A stretch of 64,000 nucleotides of DNA from Nocardia vermiculata NBRC 100427 (lineage in GTDB: Bacteria; Actinomycetota; Actinomycetes; Mycobacteriales; Mycobacteriaceae): NCBI RefSeq assembly GCF_001613265.1, contig NZ_BDCA01000001.1:496001-560000 (forward strand). The letters run 5' to 3'. Position 1 is the first letter of the stretch, and every line of letters begins with the position of its first letter. This document shows positions 9,672 to 17,360 of this stretch, in pieces. The notes under the pieces are model-generated. The model worked only from the letters and a program-made list of their open reading frames with translations, was not told where the DNA came from and did no database searches. The translations under genes were made by a program, and so were the position numbers.

Positions 9672-10510
9672 CGGCTCCCCCGTCGTCGCGTACCCGCCCG
9701 CGCGAGATCCCGGGCGGCCACGGCGGCCGGGTCGGCGAGCAGTTCGTCGCAGAGCAGGTTGACGCCCACAGCCAGCAGCACGATCAAGGTGGCCGGTAAC
9801 GCGACCGACCACGGCGCCACGGTGAGCGCGTCCTTGTTGGCGGCCACCGATACCGCCCAGTCGGTCGAACTCGTATCGAACCCGAGTCCGAGGAAGTTGG
9901 CGGAGGCGAGGAAGTACATCGCCGCGGTGAATCGGACACCCACATCCGCGGCCAGCGGGCGGGCCAGTGCACGGGCGGCGTACCCGCCGTAGCGATATCC
10001 GCGGCTCTCCCCTTGCATGCGCAGCGCATCCATCACGGGACCGCGCACCACGCCATCCGCCGCCATTCGGACGAATCGAGCGATCGGGGCGATCAGGGCG
10101 ACACCGATCGCGATCGAGATCGCCACGGCCGACCCCTGCGAGCGCATCGCGGCCACCATCACGATCAACAACGACGGCAGGCACAGCAAGACATCGATCG
10201 GGCGCATCAGCAGCTCCTCGATCCAGCCCCGCGGGGCAGCCGCGGCGGCGACTCCGATCGTGAAGCCGACCAGGTACGCGCCCAGGACCGTGACAGCCGC
10301 GACCAGTAGGAATCCACGACCACCGGTGAGTGCGGCGGCGAGCACGTCCCGGCCGAAACGATCGGTGCCGAACGGAGACCACGACGACGGCCCGAACGGA
10401 ACCTGTCGCTCACGCGGCGCCGAGACCGCGAACCACGGGCCGGCGATCGCGATCAGCAGCGGCACCGTCACGGCGAGCGACGCCGTCCACAGCCGGGCCC
10501 GTCGCATCAT
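9668..10510 (-). CDS. ABC transporter permease, DppC/OppC type
   Basis: A 280-residue inner-membrane permease of the binding-protein-dependent transport family. A short cytoplasmic N-terminus is followed by a first helix (residues about 7-28), the periplasmic segment typical of DppC (PFGTDRFGRDVLA), and further helices with the EAA loop GYAARALARPLAADV. The start ATG at 10510 overlaps the upstream permease stop (ATGA) and the stop overlaps the ATPase start. It is expected to pair with the 10507-11472 product to form the membrane channel. Cargo (peptide, metal complex or other) cannot be told from sequence. Confidence 0.9.
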   Translation of the reverse strand: MMRRARLWTASLAVTVPLLIAIAGPWFAVSAPRERQVPFGPSSWSPFGTDRFGRDVLAAALTGGRGFLLVAAVTVLGAYLVGFTIGVAAAAAPRGWIEELLMRPIDVLLCLPSLLIVMVAAMRSQGSAVAISIAIGVALIAPIARFVRMAADGVVRGPVMDALRMQGESRGYRYGGYAARALARPLAADVGVRFTAAMYFLASANFLGLGFDTSSTDWAVSVAANKDALTVAPWSVALPATLIVLLAVGVNLLCDELLADPAAVAARDLARAGTRRRGSR

Positions 10511-11472
10511 CTCCCCTCCGCCCGCGGCGTGAGGCGACGGCCGATCAGATCGATCACCAGGTTGATCGCGATGGCGCACACTCCGGTGACGGCTACGATG
10601 GCCAGGATCACCGGGTCGTCACGATTGCCGATGGCTCCGATCAGCTCCGAGGCGATTCCCGGCATCACGAAGACCGCCTCCACGATCAGCACTCCGGACA
10701 GCAACCCGTCGCCGGTGCGGCCGAGTTCCTGGATTGCGGGCCCCAGCGCATTCGGCGCGATATGGCGCAGCAGCACCGATATCCGACCGGCACCCAGCCG
10801 CCGGGCCTGCTCGATATAGGGCTGCGCACAGACGTCGATCACACCGGCCCGCACCAACCGCACCAGCGGCGCACCGACCCGCACCACCATCACCAGCAGC
10901 GGTAGCACCAGATATTCCGGACGGCTGAGAACGGTGTCGGTGTCGACCCCGAGAAAGGTGGCCGGGAACAGCTGCAGGCGCACGGCCACATAGGTCACCA
11001 GCAACACCGCGAGCACGAAATCCGGAATGGAGTCGAGGCCGATACTCGCCGTCGTGATCAGCCGATCGCGCCGTGAACCGGGTCGCAGCCCCGCGGCGAA
11101 TCCCACCGCGCCGGCCACGGGCACGAGCACCACCAGTGTGAGCGCAGCCATCGCCCCGGTGACCAGGAACGGTTCGGCGATCAACGTGGTCACGCGCTCG
11201 CCACCGGCATACGAGGTACCCAGGTCGCCGGTGAGCGCATGCGCCAGCCAGTCGAGGAAGCGCCGCACCGGCGAAACGTCGAGCCCCATCAATTCGCGGG
11301 CGGCCTGCTGCTGGCTCGCGCCCAGCATATCGTTGCTCTGCACGTCGGCCGCGTCGCCGGGCAGCAGTAACGACAACACGAAGACCACGACCAGAAGTAC
11401 GAACAGCTGCCCGGCGACGATCGCCGTGCGACGCAGTGCGCTTCGCCACCATCGCGGCGGTGTCGTCGGCAC
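10507..11472 (-). CDS. ABC transporter permease, DppB/OppB type
   Basis: A 321-residue permease with a first helix at about residues 17-38 (LFVLLVVVFVLSLLLPGD), followed by the characteristic DppB periplasmic region (LGLDVSPVRRFLDWLAHALTGDLGTSYAG-like) and five further helices. The EAA-type loop is YIEQARRLGAGRISVLLRHI. No in-frame ATG exists near the N-terminus. GTG at 11472 puts a short basic leader before helix 1 as in the family; GTG at 11514 is an alternative that would overlap the methyltransferase stop by about 20 nt. Neither has a strong Shine-Dalgarno, so translation may rely on coupling to the upstream gene. Confidence 0.85.
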   Translation of the reverse strand: MPTTPPRWWRSALRRTAIVAGQLFVLLVVVFVLSLLLPGDAADVQSNDMLGASQQQAARELMGLDVSPVRRFLDWLAHALTGDLGTSYAGGERVTTLIAEPFLVTGAMAALTLVVLVPVAGAVGFAAGLRPGSRRDRLITTASIGLDSIPDFVLAVLLVTYVAVRLQLFPATFLGVDTDTVLSRPEYLVLPLLVMVVRVGAPLVRLVRAGVIDVCAQPYIEQARRLGAGRISVLLRHIAPNALGPAIQELGRTGDGLLSGVLIVEAVFVMPGIASELIGAIGNRDDPVILAIVAVTGVCAIAINLVIDLIGRRLTPRAEGR

Positions 11473-11491
11473 CCAGCGCGGCAGGGCGCGC

Positions 11492-12259
11492 TCAGCGGAC
11501 AGCGACCACGACACGGTCGTCGCCGTACTGCCAGACGATGCCGGATTCGGCGAAGCCCGCCGCACGTGCGAAGTTCACGTAGTCGTGCGCGGTGGGCCGA
11601 TCGTGCACTGTGTGCTCGAATCCGCCGGCCCGCCGCCGCACCAGTTCCGCCAGTTCGGGCGCGGCATCGACAGCCGCCCACCAGGCCGACCAGTCCTCGG
11701 CTGCCGCCGTGCCCTGGCGCTGCGCCCGGCGGGCGGTGAGGGCCCGGCCCAGCGTATCCAGCCGCGGCCCGGCCGGGCCCTCGTACAGATGATCACCGTC
11801 GACGAACACACCACCGGCGGGCAGCGCGCCGGCACAGACGGTGATGAGTTCCCGCAGTGGTTCCCGGTTCATCCAATGCAGGGCCGTAGTGCTGACGAAG
11901 GCGTCGGGGGCCCGGTCCAGCGCCAGGGCGTCGAGCCAATCCGCAGTGCGCAGGTCCGCGTCGACGGTGCGGAAACGGTCCGAGCCCAGGGTCAGCTCGG
12001 CCAGCGCCAGCAGCAGCGGATCGGCGTCCACACCGACGATCCGCGCCTGCGGCAGCCGCTGCAGGATGCGCTGCGCGAGGGTGCCGGGCCCGACCCCGAG
12101 GTCGACGATCAACGGGTCCGGGCGGTCGAGGAGTTCGTCCAGGACATCGCCGATCACCTCGAAGCGCTGCTCCCGATCGGGCATGTAGTGCTCCTGCTGC
12201 CGATCCCAGCGCTGCACCCAGTAGTGTGCCCGCTCGGGTGACAAGCCCACCGCGGTCAT
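11492..12259 (-). CDS. Class I SAM-dependent methyltransferase inside ABC operon
   Basis: A 255-residue methyltransferase with the Rossmann SAM-binding motif IVDLGVGPGT at residues 51-60, the acidic end of strand 2 (IVGVDADPLLLALAE) and the strand-4 region FVSTTALHWM. This organisation is close to the Methyltransf_25 / trans-aconitate methyltransferase type of small-molecule methylases. Its start overlaps the substrate-binding-protein stop (ATGA, 12256-12259) and it lies between that gene and the permeases, so it is translated as part of the importer operon. A role in modifying the imported compound or a cofactor is inference; the acceptor is unknown. Confidence 0.85.
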   Translation of the reverse strand: MTAVGLSPERAHYWVQRWDRQQEHYMPDREQRFEVIGDVLDELLDRPDPLIVDLGVGPGTLAQRILQRLPQARIVGVDADPLLLALAELTLGSDRFRTVDADLRTADWLDALALDRAPDAFVSTTALHWMNREPLRELITVCAGALPAGGVFVDGDHLYEGPAGPRLDTLGRALTARRAQRQGTAAAEDWSAWWAAVDAAPELAELVRRRAGGFEHTVHDRPTAHDYVNFARAAGFAESGIVWQYGDDRVVVAVR

Positions 12260-13779
12260 CGCGCCGACACCTTGTCGAAACGGGCCCACCGATGCGAATT
12301 GGGGACCGCGGCCGGTACGTTCGTGTATTCGTTGCGGGCCGCACGATTCCAGTGGGCATTGCCGTAGAACACGAAACCTCCTCTGTCGTATTGAATCTCG
12401 TGCATGGTGCGATAAACCGCCGCGCGCCCTTCGACCGAGGGCGTCGCCTGCGCCCGCGCGTAGAGCGCATCGAACTCGGGATCGGAGAACTTCGTGCGGT
12501 TCTGCGGTGATCCGGTCAGCAACCGCGACGCGAAGTGATTGGGGATCGCCAGCGGACCGGACTGCCCCATCGTGAGCTGACCGGTTTCCAGCGCGTCGGT
12601 GTAGTAGCTGTCCTTGGAACCGACCACGACGTTCACCCGCACTCCGCAGGCCGCGGCGTGCTCGGCGAAAAGCCGCGCCGCTTCGATGAAGCCGTGTCCT
12701 ACCTGCGCGGTGAACAGATCGAAACTCAGATCCCGGACGCCTGCCGCGCGCAGCAGACGACCCACCAGATCCGGATCGTATTCGTGCTGCGGGAGCTCGG
12801 CGTAATACTGACATCCCTTGCCGAACACGTCGTTGCCGATCTCGCCCTGACCTTCCAGCGCCACCTTGACCAGTTCGGCCCGGTCGACCATGTGCATGAC
12901 CGCACGGCGCACCACGGGATCGTCGAACGGCGGCCGATCTGTTTTCATCGCGAAGAAGTAGATGCCGCTGTTCGGGACGGACTCCAGCGAGACGCCCGCG
13001 CGTCCGCGCAGGGCCCGCGCCGCCGACGGGGTGAGATCCTCCGCGTAGTCGATCTGACCGCTCTGCACCGCCGCGAGCCGCGCATCGGGATCGGCGCCGA
13101 CGATCCGTAACTCCGACAGCTCTGGCGCACCGTCCCAATAGTGCTCGTTCGCTCGCGCGACGAATTGTCCCCCCGGCTCGAAGGACTCGAAGACGAAGGG
13201 GCCCGTGCCCACCGGATGCGCGAAATCGGTGGTGCCGTTGCGGACTATCTTGGTCCCGTATGCCGACAGCGCGGTCAGGAAGTCGTAGGAGGGCTGTTTC
13301 AGCGCGATCTCCACCGTATGCGGATCCACCGCCCGGCACAGCGACAGATCGATGTTCGCGAGGGTGGTGGCCGCGATGAACGGGCGGCGTTGCGGCGGCC
13401 CGAGCACACGAGCCAACGTGAACAACACGTCGTCGGCGGTGAACGCGGAGCCGTCGTGCCACCGGGCCTCACGCAGCGCGATGCGCCATCGGGTCCCGCC
13501 CGCATCGGGCTCTCCGGACAGTGCCAGGCGCGGAACGGGTGTCATGGTGTCGTCGACCTCGAACAGTCCGTCGTAGACCGCCTTCATCCGCACCTCGTCG
13601 ATGAACAGCGAATTCACACCGGGGTCGATCCCTTCGGCGGCTCCCGACCCCTGCAGGGCCGCGGTGAAGGTCCCGGTATCGCCACCCGCACCACAGGCAC
13701 TCAACACACCTCCGGCGGCCAGGGCGCTGCCCACCAGGAACGACCGGCGGCTCAGCCGTGGTGAAGCGGTCGGCGACAT
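12256..13779 (-). CDS. Extracellular solute-binding lipoprotein, Opp/Dpp/Nik family (SBP family 5)
   Basis: A 507-residue lipoprotein that would capture the transported compound outside the membrane. The N-terminus has a twin-arginine-like signal (LSRRSFLVGSALAAGG) and a lipobox LSAC with the acylated cysteine at residue 29. The mature part shows SBP_bac_5 hallmarks: VYDGLFEVDDTMTPVP, then WRIALREARWHDGSAFTADD near 110-135, and repeated aromatic substrate-cleft regions. ATG at 13779 is the only start that leaves a normal signal peptide. It is the first gene of the operon (SBP, methyltransferase, DppB, DppC, double ATPase). Peptides, nickel or opine-type metallophores are all known ligands of this family. 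Confidence 0.9.
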   Translation of the reverse strand: MSPTASPRLSRRSFLVGSALAAGGVLSACGAGGDTGTFTAALQGSGAAEGIDPGVNSLFIDEVRMKAVYDGLFEVDDTMTPVPRLALSGEPDAGGTRWRIALREARWHDGSAFTADDVLFTLARVLGPPQRRPFIAATTLANIDLSLCRAVDPHTVEIALKQPSYDFLTALSAYGTKIVRNGTTDFAHPVGTGPFVFESFEPGGQFVARANEHYWDGAPELSELRIVGADPDARLAAVQSGQIDYAEDLTPSAARALRGRAGVSLESVPNSGIYFFAMKTDRPPFDDPVVRRAVMHMVDRAELVKVALEGQGEIGNDVFGKGCQYYAELPQHEYDPDLVGRLLRAAGVRDLSFDLFTAQVGHGFIEAARLFAEHAAACGVRVNVVVGSKDSYYTDALETGQLTMGQSGPLAIPNHFASRLLTGSPQNRTKFSDPEFDALYARAQATPSVEGRAAVYRTMHEIQYDRGGFVFYGNAHWNRAARNEYTNVPAAVPNSHRWARFDKVSAR

Positions 13780-14021
13780 CTGCGACTCCCATCGCGCTCG
13801 GTGATACACGCGACGAGATATGCGAAACGGGCCGCGGCGAGGCGGCTCATTCGGCGCATCGACCAATACCCACGTGATCATGTCCGTTCAACACTGCACC
13901 CGCGGGTATCTGGCTTCGGATCGCGCACGATCCTCACAGTTGCGGGACAGCTCCGGACTCGCACCGGTCTTCCCCACGGGCAAGGTCATCCTAACCGTAC
14001 GGGGACATTCGCACCGTCGGG

Positions 14022-15317
14022 TCAGCGCGCGGGGCGCAGCCGGCCGACCAGCAGGACGACCAGTGCGCAGCCGAGGGCGATGACGGCCGAGACGATTCCG
14101 GGCAGCGCCGAGTTCGTGGTCTCGGCGCTGCGGTACCAGCTCTGGGAGTATTCGACCCGACCGAAATCGTGGCCCTGCAGGGCCACGCCCGCCGAGGGGA
14201 TGAACAACACCGCGATGCCCACGACCGCACCGGTCGCGTGTGCTCCGACGGCGCAGCCGAGGGTGTAGCCGGCGACCGTCGCGACCACGAGACAGCCGGC
14301 GACGGTAATCACCGCGGACGGATCGTCCACCAGTGCCGCGCCCGCCACGCCGACGATCGCCAGCAGCACCGACCCGGCGACCGCCCGCAGCGGCTGCCGA
14401 TCACGCCATCCCACATACAGCGCGATGCCCGCGATCACGACGATCGGCACGGTGGACCAGCCGGGCCTGGGCACGACGAGCACCGCCGATCCGGCCGTCG
14501 CGAATGCGACCATGACCACCACCAGCAGCCCGTCCCGACCGGGCAGCAGCAACGCCGCGACCGTCGTCGCCGCCAGCAGGACCGCGACGGCCGCGACGGC
14601 CGTGGTGACCGTGACGCCGTGCGCCAGCCACACCGAGGTACCCAGAATCGTGGTCACGATGACCACCGCCGCCACCACCGGCTTCAACGGCACCACAGTG
14701 CTGTCGTCCGGTTCGGTGCCCGGCCCCTGCCGGTACAGCACGGCTGTGAACAGCATCAGGGCGATCGCCGCGACGATCAGCCATACCGGTGGCGCGCCGC
14801 GCAGCGCATCGGTACGCCCGTCGGGCGCGGGAGTGAGATCCGCGACGAGGATCGAGGTGAGAGCGCCGAACAGGTAACCGGCAGCCGGGGCCCGGCGCTG
14901 CCAGACCGCTGCCGCCAGACAGCCGAGGATCACTCCCGCCAACATCGAGTCGACATAGTTGAGCGTCGACAGCGTGCGTGTCTCCAACCGGACCAGCAGC
15001 ACATGATTGACCAGCATCGCCGCGGTCGCACAGAAGACTGCGCACCAGGCCAGCCGGTCGTTGCCGATCGCGCACGACACCGATACCGCGATCACCGAGA
15101 TGAGCGCACCGATGGTCAACGCCAGCGGCATATTGAAGATCAGCAGGTCGACCTGCATGGCAGAACCGGGCGACACCCAGGACCGGCCGATGGGCATCAT
15201 CATGCCCAGCCCGGCCACCCCCGCGCTCACCGCCGCGGCCGCGGTCTCGGTCACCGCTCGCAGTAACCGGACATCGGCGCTGCCGACGGACAGCCGTGGT
15301 GAGGTCACAGCGCTCAT
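14022..15317 (-). CDS. Polytopic membrane protein of unknown function
   Basis: A 431-residue, very hydrophobic protein with roughly a dozen predicted membrane helices and few long loops; the longest polar segment (LTPAPDGRTDALRG) is near mid-protein. ATG at 15317 is preceded by GGAGCC. I do not recognise the family; the gene is flanked by gaps on both sides and is probably monocistronic. The layout is that of an actinobacterial multi-pass protein without transporter motifs I could identify. It lies downstream of, and on the same strand as, the small peptide genes at 15.6-15.9 kb, with about 300 nt between. Confidence 0.72.
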   Translation of the reverse strand: MSAVTSPRLSVGSADVRLLRAVTETAAAAVSAGVAGLGMMMPIGRSWVSPGSAMQVDLLIFNMPLALTIGALISVIAVSVSCAIGNDRLAWCAVFCATAAMLVNHVLLVRLETRTLSTLNYVDSMLAGVILGCLAAAVWQRRAPAAGYLFGALTSILVADLTPAPDGRTDALRGAPPVWLIVAAIALMLFTAVLYRQGPGTEPDDSTVVPLKPVVAAVVIVTTILGTSVWLAHGVTVTTAVAAVAVLLAATTVAALLLPGRDGLLVVVMVAFATAGSAVLVVPRPGWSTVPIVVIAGIALYVGWRDRQPLRAVAGSVLLAIVGVAGAALVDDPSAVITVAGCLVVATVAGYTLGCAVGAHATGAVVGIAVLFIPSAGVALQGHDFGRVEYSQSWYRSAETTNSALPGIVSAVIALGCALVVLLVGRLRPAR

Positions 15318-15622
15318 ACCAGGCTCCGTTCCGCCGCGGGCACGTCGACGCGTGATATCCCCGCCGATTCGATAGCCGAATGATTGCGGTGACGACACTA
15401 CCCGAGCGGTAAAGACCCCTGAAAGCCAGAAATTGGCAGGTAAAAGGATTGGCCTGTAATTCGACCTATGTTTGCTAACGGTTCGATAGCTGCGGATACC
15501 GATTTCGCATCACTATCCGCCACACTTCCGCATTTCCGCAGCTGAGGCCGCAGAACGGAATTATCTCTCCGAAAGCGCCCGTTGCCCGATCGTATCCGGA
15601 CCGGCTCCGGGCGCAACGGCAT
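15318..15622. other. Gap of about 300 bases upstream of the membrane protein gene
   Basis: No gene is supported here. Bases 15400-15500 are noticeably richer in A and T than the surroundings and probably carry the promoter of the membrane protein gene that starts at 15317, but I could not pick out a convincing -35/-10 pair. Frames crossing it have no Shine-Dalgarno sequence and poor composition. Confidence 0.5.
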
Positions 15623-15781
15623 TCAGCGCGCGATATCGTCGGCCGGCGCCTCGGCACCCTCGGATCCGGCGGCCACCGGCCCCGCGCTGCGAAACAGGGG
15701 ACGATGCGCCACCCCGCCCGACGGCACCGGGGTCTCGATCGGGCCCGGACTGTGGCTGAACAGGTTCGGCTGCTCACTCAT
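15623..15781 (-). CDS. Small 52-residue protein, unknown
   Basis: An ATG at 15781 preceded by AAAGGA at good spacing opens 52 codons (starts MSEQPNLFSHSPGPIETP, ends APADDIAR). The product is Pro-, Ala- and Ser-rich, hydrophilic and without a membrane segment or cysteine. Codon use is GC-rich at third positions, as in real genes here. It is the second of two tiny genes in a row on this strand, 41 nt after the 34-codon gene. I do not recognise it. It could be a RiPP-type precursor or simply a small conserved actinobacterial protein; no modification enzymes are next to it. Confidence 0.5.
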   Translation of the reverse strand: MSEQPNLFSHSPGPIETPVPSGGVAHRPLFRSAGPVAAGSEGAEAPADDIAR

Positions 15782-15822
15782 ATCGGATGTCCTTTCCCTG
15801 CATACGGTTTCGGCGATCGGAT

Positions 15823-15927
15823 CTACACCGTGGCTGCCATGACGCAGCCGGAACCGGCGGGAATCGAGTAGCGCAGGACCACCGAATGTCCCACGTTCAC
15901 TGGATTGTCGGTATACGGATCCACCAT
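15823..15927 (-). CDS. 34-residue peptide gene, unknown
   Basis: ATG at 15927 is preceded by GGGAG at seven bases and opens 34 codons ending in TAG. The peptide begins MVDPYTDNPVNVGHSV and ends in a hydrophobic, Gly/Ser/Cys-containing tail (SIPAGSGCVMAATV). There is an in-frame stop upstream and no alternative start between, so the length is fixed. It lies downstream of a strong hairpin (16012-16052) and 41 nt before the 52-codon gene. The size and the leader/core-like split recall peptide natural-product precursors, but no lanthipeptide, lasso or radical-SAM enzyme is within reach, so this is only a possibility. Confidence 0.42.
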   Translation of the reverse strand: MVDPYTDNPVNVGHSVVLRYSIPAGSGCVMAATV

Positions 15928-16004
15928 CGACGCTCCCGTCCGGCCAACGGATCGGCTGAACTCTTCACGTACCCAGCGGCACTCGATCGATCACCGACAA
16001 ACAT
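15897..16004 (-). CDS. Possible 35-codon leader frame after the hairpin
   Basis: ATG at 16004 follows the 3' arm of the 16012-16052 hairpin; the arm contains TGAGG about seven bases before the ATG, so the Shine-Dalgarno would be folded into the stem. The frame (starts MFVGDRSSAAGYVKSS) ends in TGA at 15897 inside the next tiny gene, overlapping it by 31 nt in another frame. This geometry is what a regulatory leader peptide looks like, but the frame is short and may be chance. Confidence 0.25.
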   Translation of the reverse strand: MFVGDRSSAAGYVKSSADPLAGRERRWWIRIPTIQ

Positions 16005-16011
16005 CACAATA

Positions 16012-16052
16012 CCTCACGAGCACCGTCTGCGGATGCAGACCGTCTCGTGAGG
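16012..16052 (-). promoter_or_regulatory. Two-part RNA hairpin ahead of the tiny genes
   Basis: CCTCACGAG (16012-16020) pairs perfectly with CTCGTGAGG (16044-16052), and inside it GTCTGC (16025-16030) pairs with GCAGAC (16035-16040) around a GGAT loop. No T-run follows on either strand, so it is not a classical terminator. It lies between the DUF5313 gene stop (16124) and the tiny genes, reading leftward, and could be a read-through attenuator, an RNA processing site, or a Rho-independent-like stop of the MarR-DUF5313 operon. Confidence 0.5.
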
Positions 16053-16123
16053 CACCGCGGAATCGGTTCGGCGGGCAGGGATTCCGCGACCACGCGGGTT
16101 TCCGACAGCGCCGAGGCCCGGTT

Positions 16124-16501
16124 TCAGCCGCGCCCGTAGCGCGCTTGGTAACGCTCTCGTTCGGCGGCAGCGCGCCGGCGTTCGGCGACATCGGCCAGTT
16201 CCGGGTCGAGACCGTGCTTGAGCAGACGATGCCGCCGATACACGTAGATCAGGGCCACCGTGAAGTAGACCAGCGGGAGATACAGCAGCGCCATCATCGA
16301 CAGACCGACCCACAGCGGGCCCGGGACCAGCAGAAACAGACACAACACCGGGATGATCGGCACCAGGAATCGCACCAGGTAGCGGCGGGCCGCACCGGGG
16401 CCGGTCAGGTCCTCGAGCACCCACTCGCGCATCGAGGGCGGCAGGGTGGCGCCACAGATATAGCGCACCCGCTGGATCACGTTGGGCTTGTGTTCACTCA
16501 T
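16124..16501 (-). CDS. DUF5313 membrane protein
   Basis: A 125-residue protein with a conserved N-terminus (VIQRVRYICGATLPPSMREW), two adjacent membrane helices at about residues 43-60 and 64-88, and a basic tail beginning YVYRRHRLLKHGLDPELAD. It is clearly paralogous to the product of 34742-35122, sharing motifs RYxCGATLP, DLTGPGA, RYL, LCLFLLxPGPLW and YRRHRL. Function unknown. It overlaps the upstream MarR-type gene by 8 nt, so the two are one operon. An internal sensor or a regulator-linked membrane partner is conceivable, but nothing in the sequence demonstrates it. Confidence 0.82.
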   Translation of the reverse strand: MSEHKPNVIQRVRYICGATLPPSMREWVLEDLTGPGAARRYLVRFLVPIIPVLCLFLLVPGPLWVGLSMMALLYLPLVYFTVALIYVYRRHRLLKHGLDPELADVAERRRAAAERERYQARYGRG

Positions 16502-16970
16502 CAGTGCCTCCCTGAGTTCCGGCGAGAGCCGCCCGTCGAGCTGCCCGGTTCACGCGGGTCAGCACCTCACGCAACTCCTCCAGATCGGCCAGGCTCACAC
16601 CGAGCCGCTCGACCACCGCGGGCGGGATCCGCTCGGCGTCGGAGCGCAGCGCGCGGCCCGCCACCGTCAGATCGATCAGCAGCGTGCGCTCGTCGCGGTG
16701 ATCGCGGTGACGCGTGATCAGACCAGCGGCTTCGAGCCGCTTGAGCAGCGGGGACAACGTCGCGGAATCGAGCTGGACAGCCTCGGCGATAGCCTTCACC
16801 GACATCGGCGCCTCCCCCCACAGCGCCAGCATCACCAGATACTGCGGATGGGTGAGCCCCAACGGCTCGAGCAGTGGCCGGTACACGGTCAGCACGGACC
16901 GGTTCGCCACAGCGAGCGCGAAACACACCTGCCGATCCAGCCGCAGCGGATCCTCGACCTCGGCCACCAT
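16494..16970 (-). CDS. MarR family regulator, OhrR-like
   Basis: A 158-residue winged-helix repressor. The N-terminus LRLDRQVCFALAVANR carries a single cysteine (Cys16 from the ATG at 16970) at the position of the peroxide-sensing cysteine of OhrR. The winged helix runs from HPQYLVMLALW through MSVKAIAEAVQLDSATLSPLLKRLEAAGLI to the wing HRDHRDERT. ATG at 16970 has GAGGAGG eight bases upstream and is preferred over the in-frame GTG at 16979, which abuts the Shine-Dalgarno. A perfect ATTAGC-CC-GCTAAT palindrome lies just upstream, suggesting autoregulation. No ohr peroxidase gene is adjacent; the co-transcribed partner is the DUF5313 gene. Confidence 0.85.
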   Translation of the reverse strand: MVAEVEDPLRLDRQVCFALAVANRSVLTVYRPLLEPLGLTHPQYLVMLALWGEAPMSVKAIAEAVQLDSATLSPLLKRLEAAGLITRHRDHRDERTLLIDLTVAGRALRSDAERIPPAVVERLGVSLADLEELREVLTRVNRAARRAALAGTQGGTDE

Positions 16971-16996
16971 CGGCGACACCTCCTCGTCACCGAAAG

Positions 16997-17010
16997 ATTA
17001 GCCCGCTAAT
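16997..17010. promoter_or_regulatory. Palindromic operator upstream of MarR gene
   Basis: ATTAGC-CC-GCTAAT is a perfect inverted repeat 26 bases upstream of the MarR start at 16970, in an AT-rich patch (GTTAACG, ACCATTAG follow). Size and position fit a MarR dimer site controlling its own operon. Confidence 0.6.
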
Positions 17011-17104
17011 AGTTAACGCACAAACCATTAGTGACGGAGGCCACCACCGGGCACGAACACAAGGAGCAGTAACGCCGGTACAGCGCGGGTGACTCGCTCG
17101 CTGC

Positions 17105-17233
17105 TCAGCGGGCGCGGTTGTCGTCCGGATCCGGCGGCGGTGGCGGCAGTGCGCCGCCTTCGTTGGCCCACCGGTCGAGCTGTTTCGGCTCGGGATCGGG
17201 TAGCTTGCGCCGCGTCAGGTGCAGCCGATCCAT
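17105..17233 (-). CDS. Small 42-residue Pro/Asp-rich protein, unknown
   Basis: ATG at 17233 with GAGAG upstream opens 42 codons. The product starts MDRLHLTRRKLPDPEPKQ and ends in a run of prolines followed by DPDDNRAR. It is hydrophilic with no membrane segment. Third positions are GC-rich. It stands alone between the MpaB-family gene and the MarR operon. I do not recognise it; it might be a real small protein or a chance frame. Confidence 0.4.
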   Translation of the reverse strand: MDRLHLTRRKLPDPEPKQLDRWANEGGALPPPPPDPDDNRAR

Positions 17234-17360
17234 GACGTCTCTCACTCTGCCCATGCCGACACCTGCACCCTTCCGTTCCTGCCGGAAATCGAACCTGTCG
17301 CGGAGTGGGCCGCGTTTCCGCAGATGCTACCCGGTGAACGCGGCCCGGGGGCGCACGAGA

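Noticed and set aside
8136..9992. Long plus-strand open frame antisense to the ABC ATPase and permease genes
   Set aside because: It is a codon-composition shadow in GC-rich DNA; the minus-strand frames carry Walker, signature and permease motifs, the plus frame carries none and no ribosome-binding site.
15623..15927. Naming the tiny genes as a lanthipeptide or lasso cluster
   Set aside because: No synthetase, cyclase, protease or dedicated exporter is adjacent, so only a cautious peptide-gene call is made.
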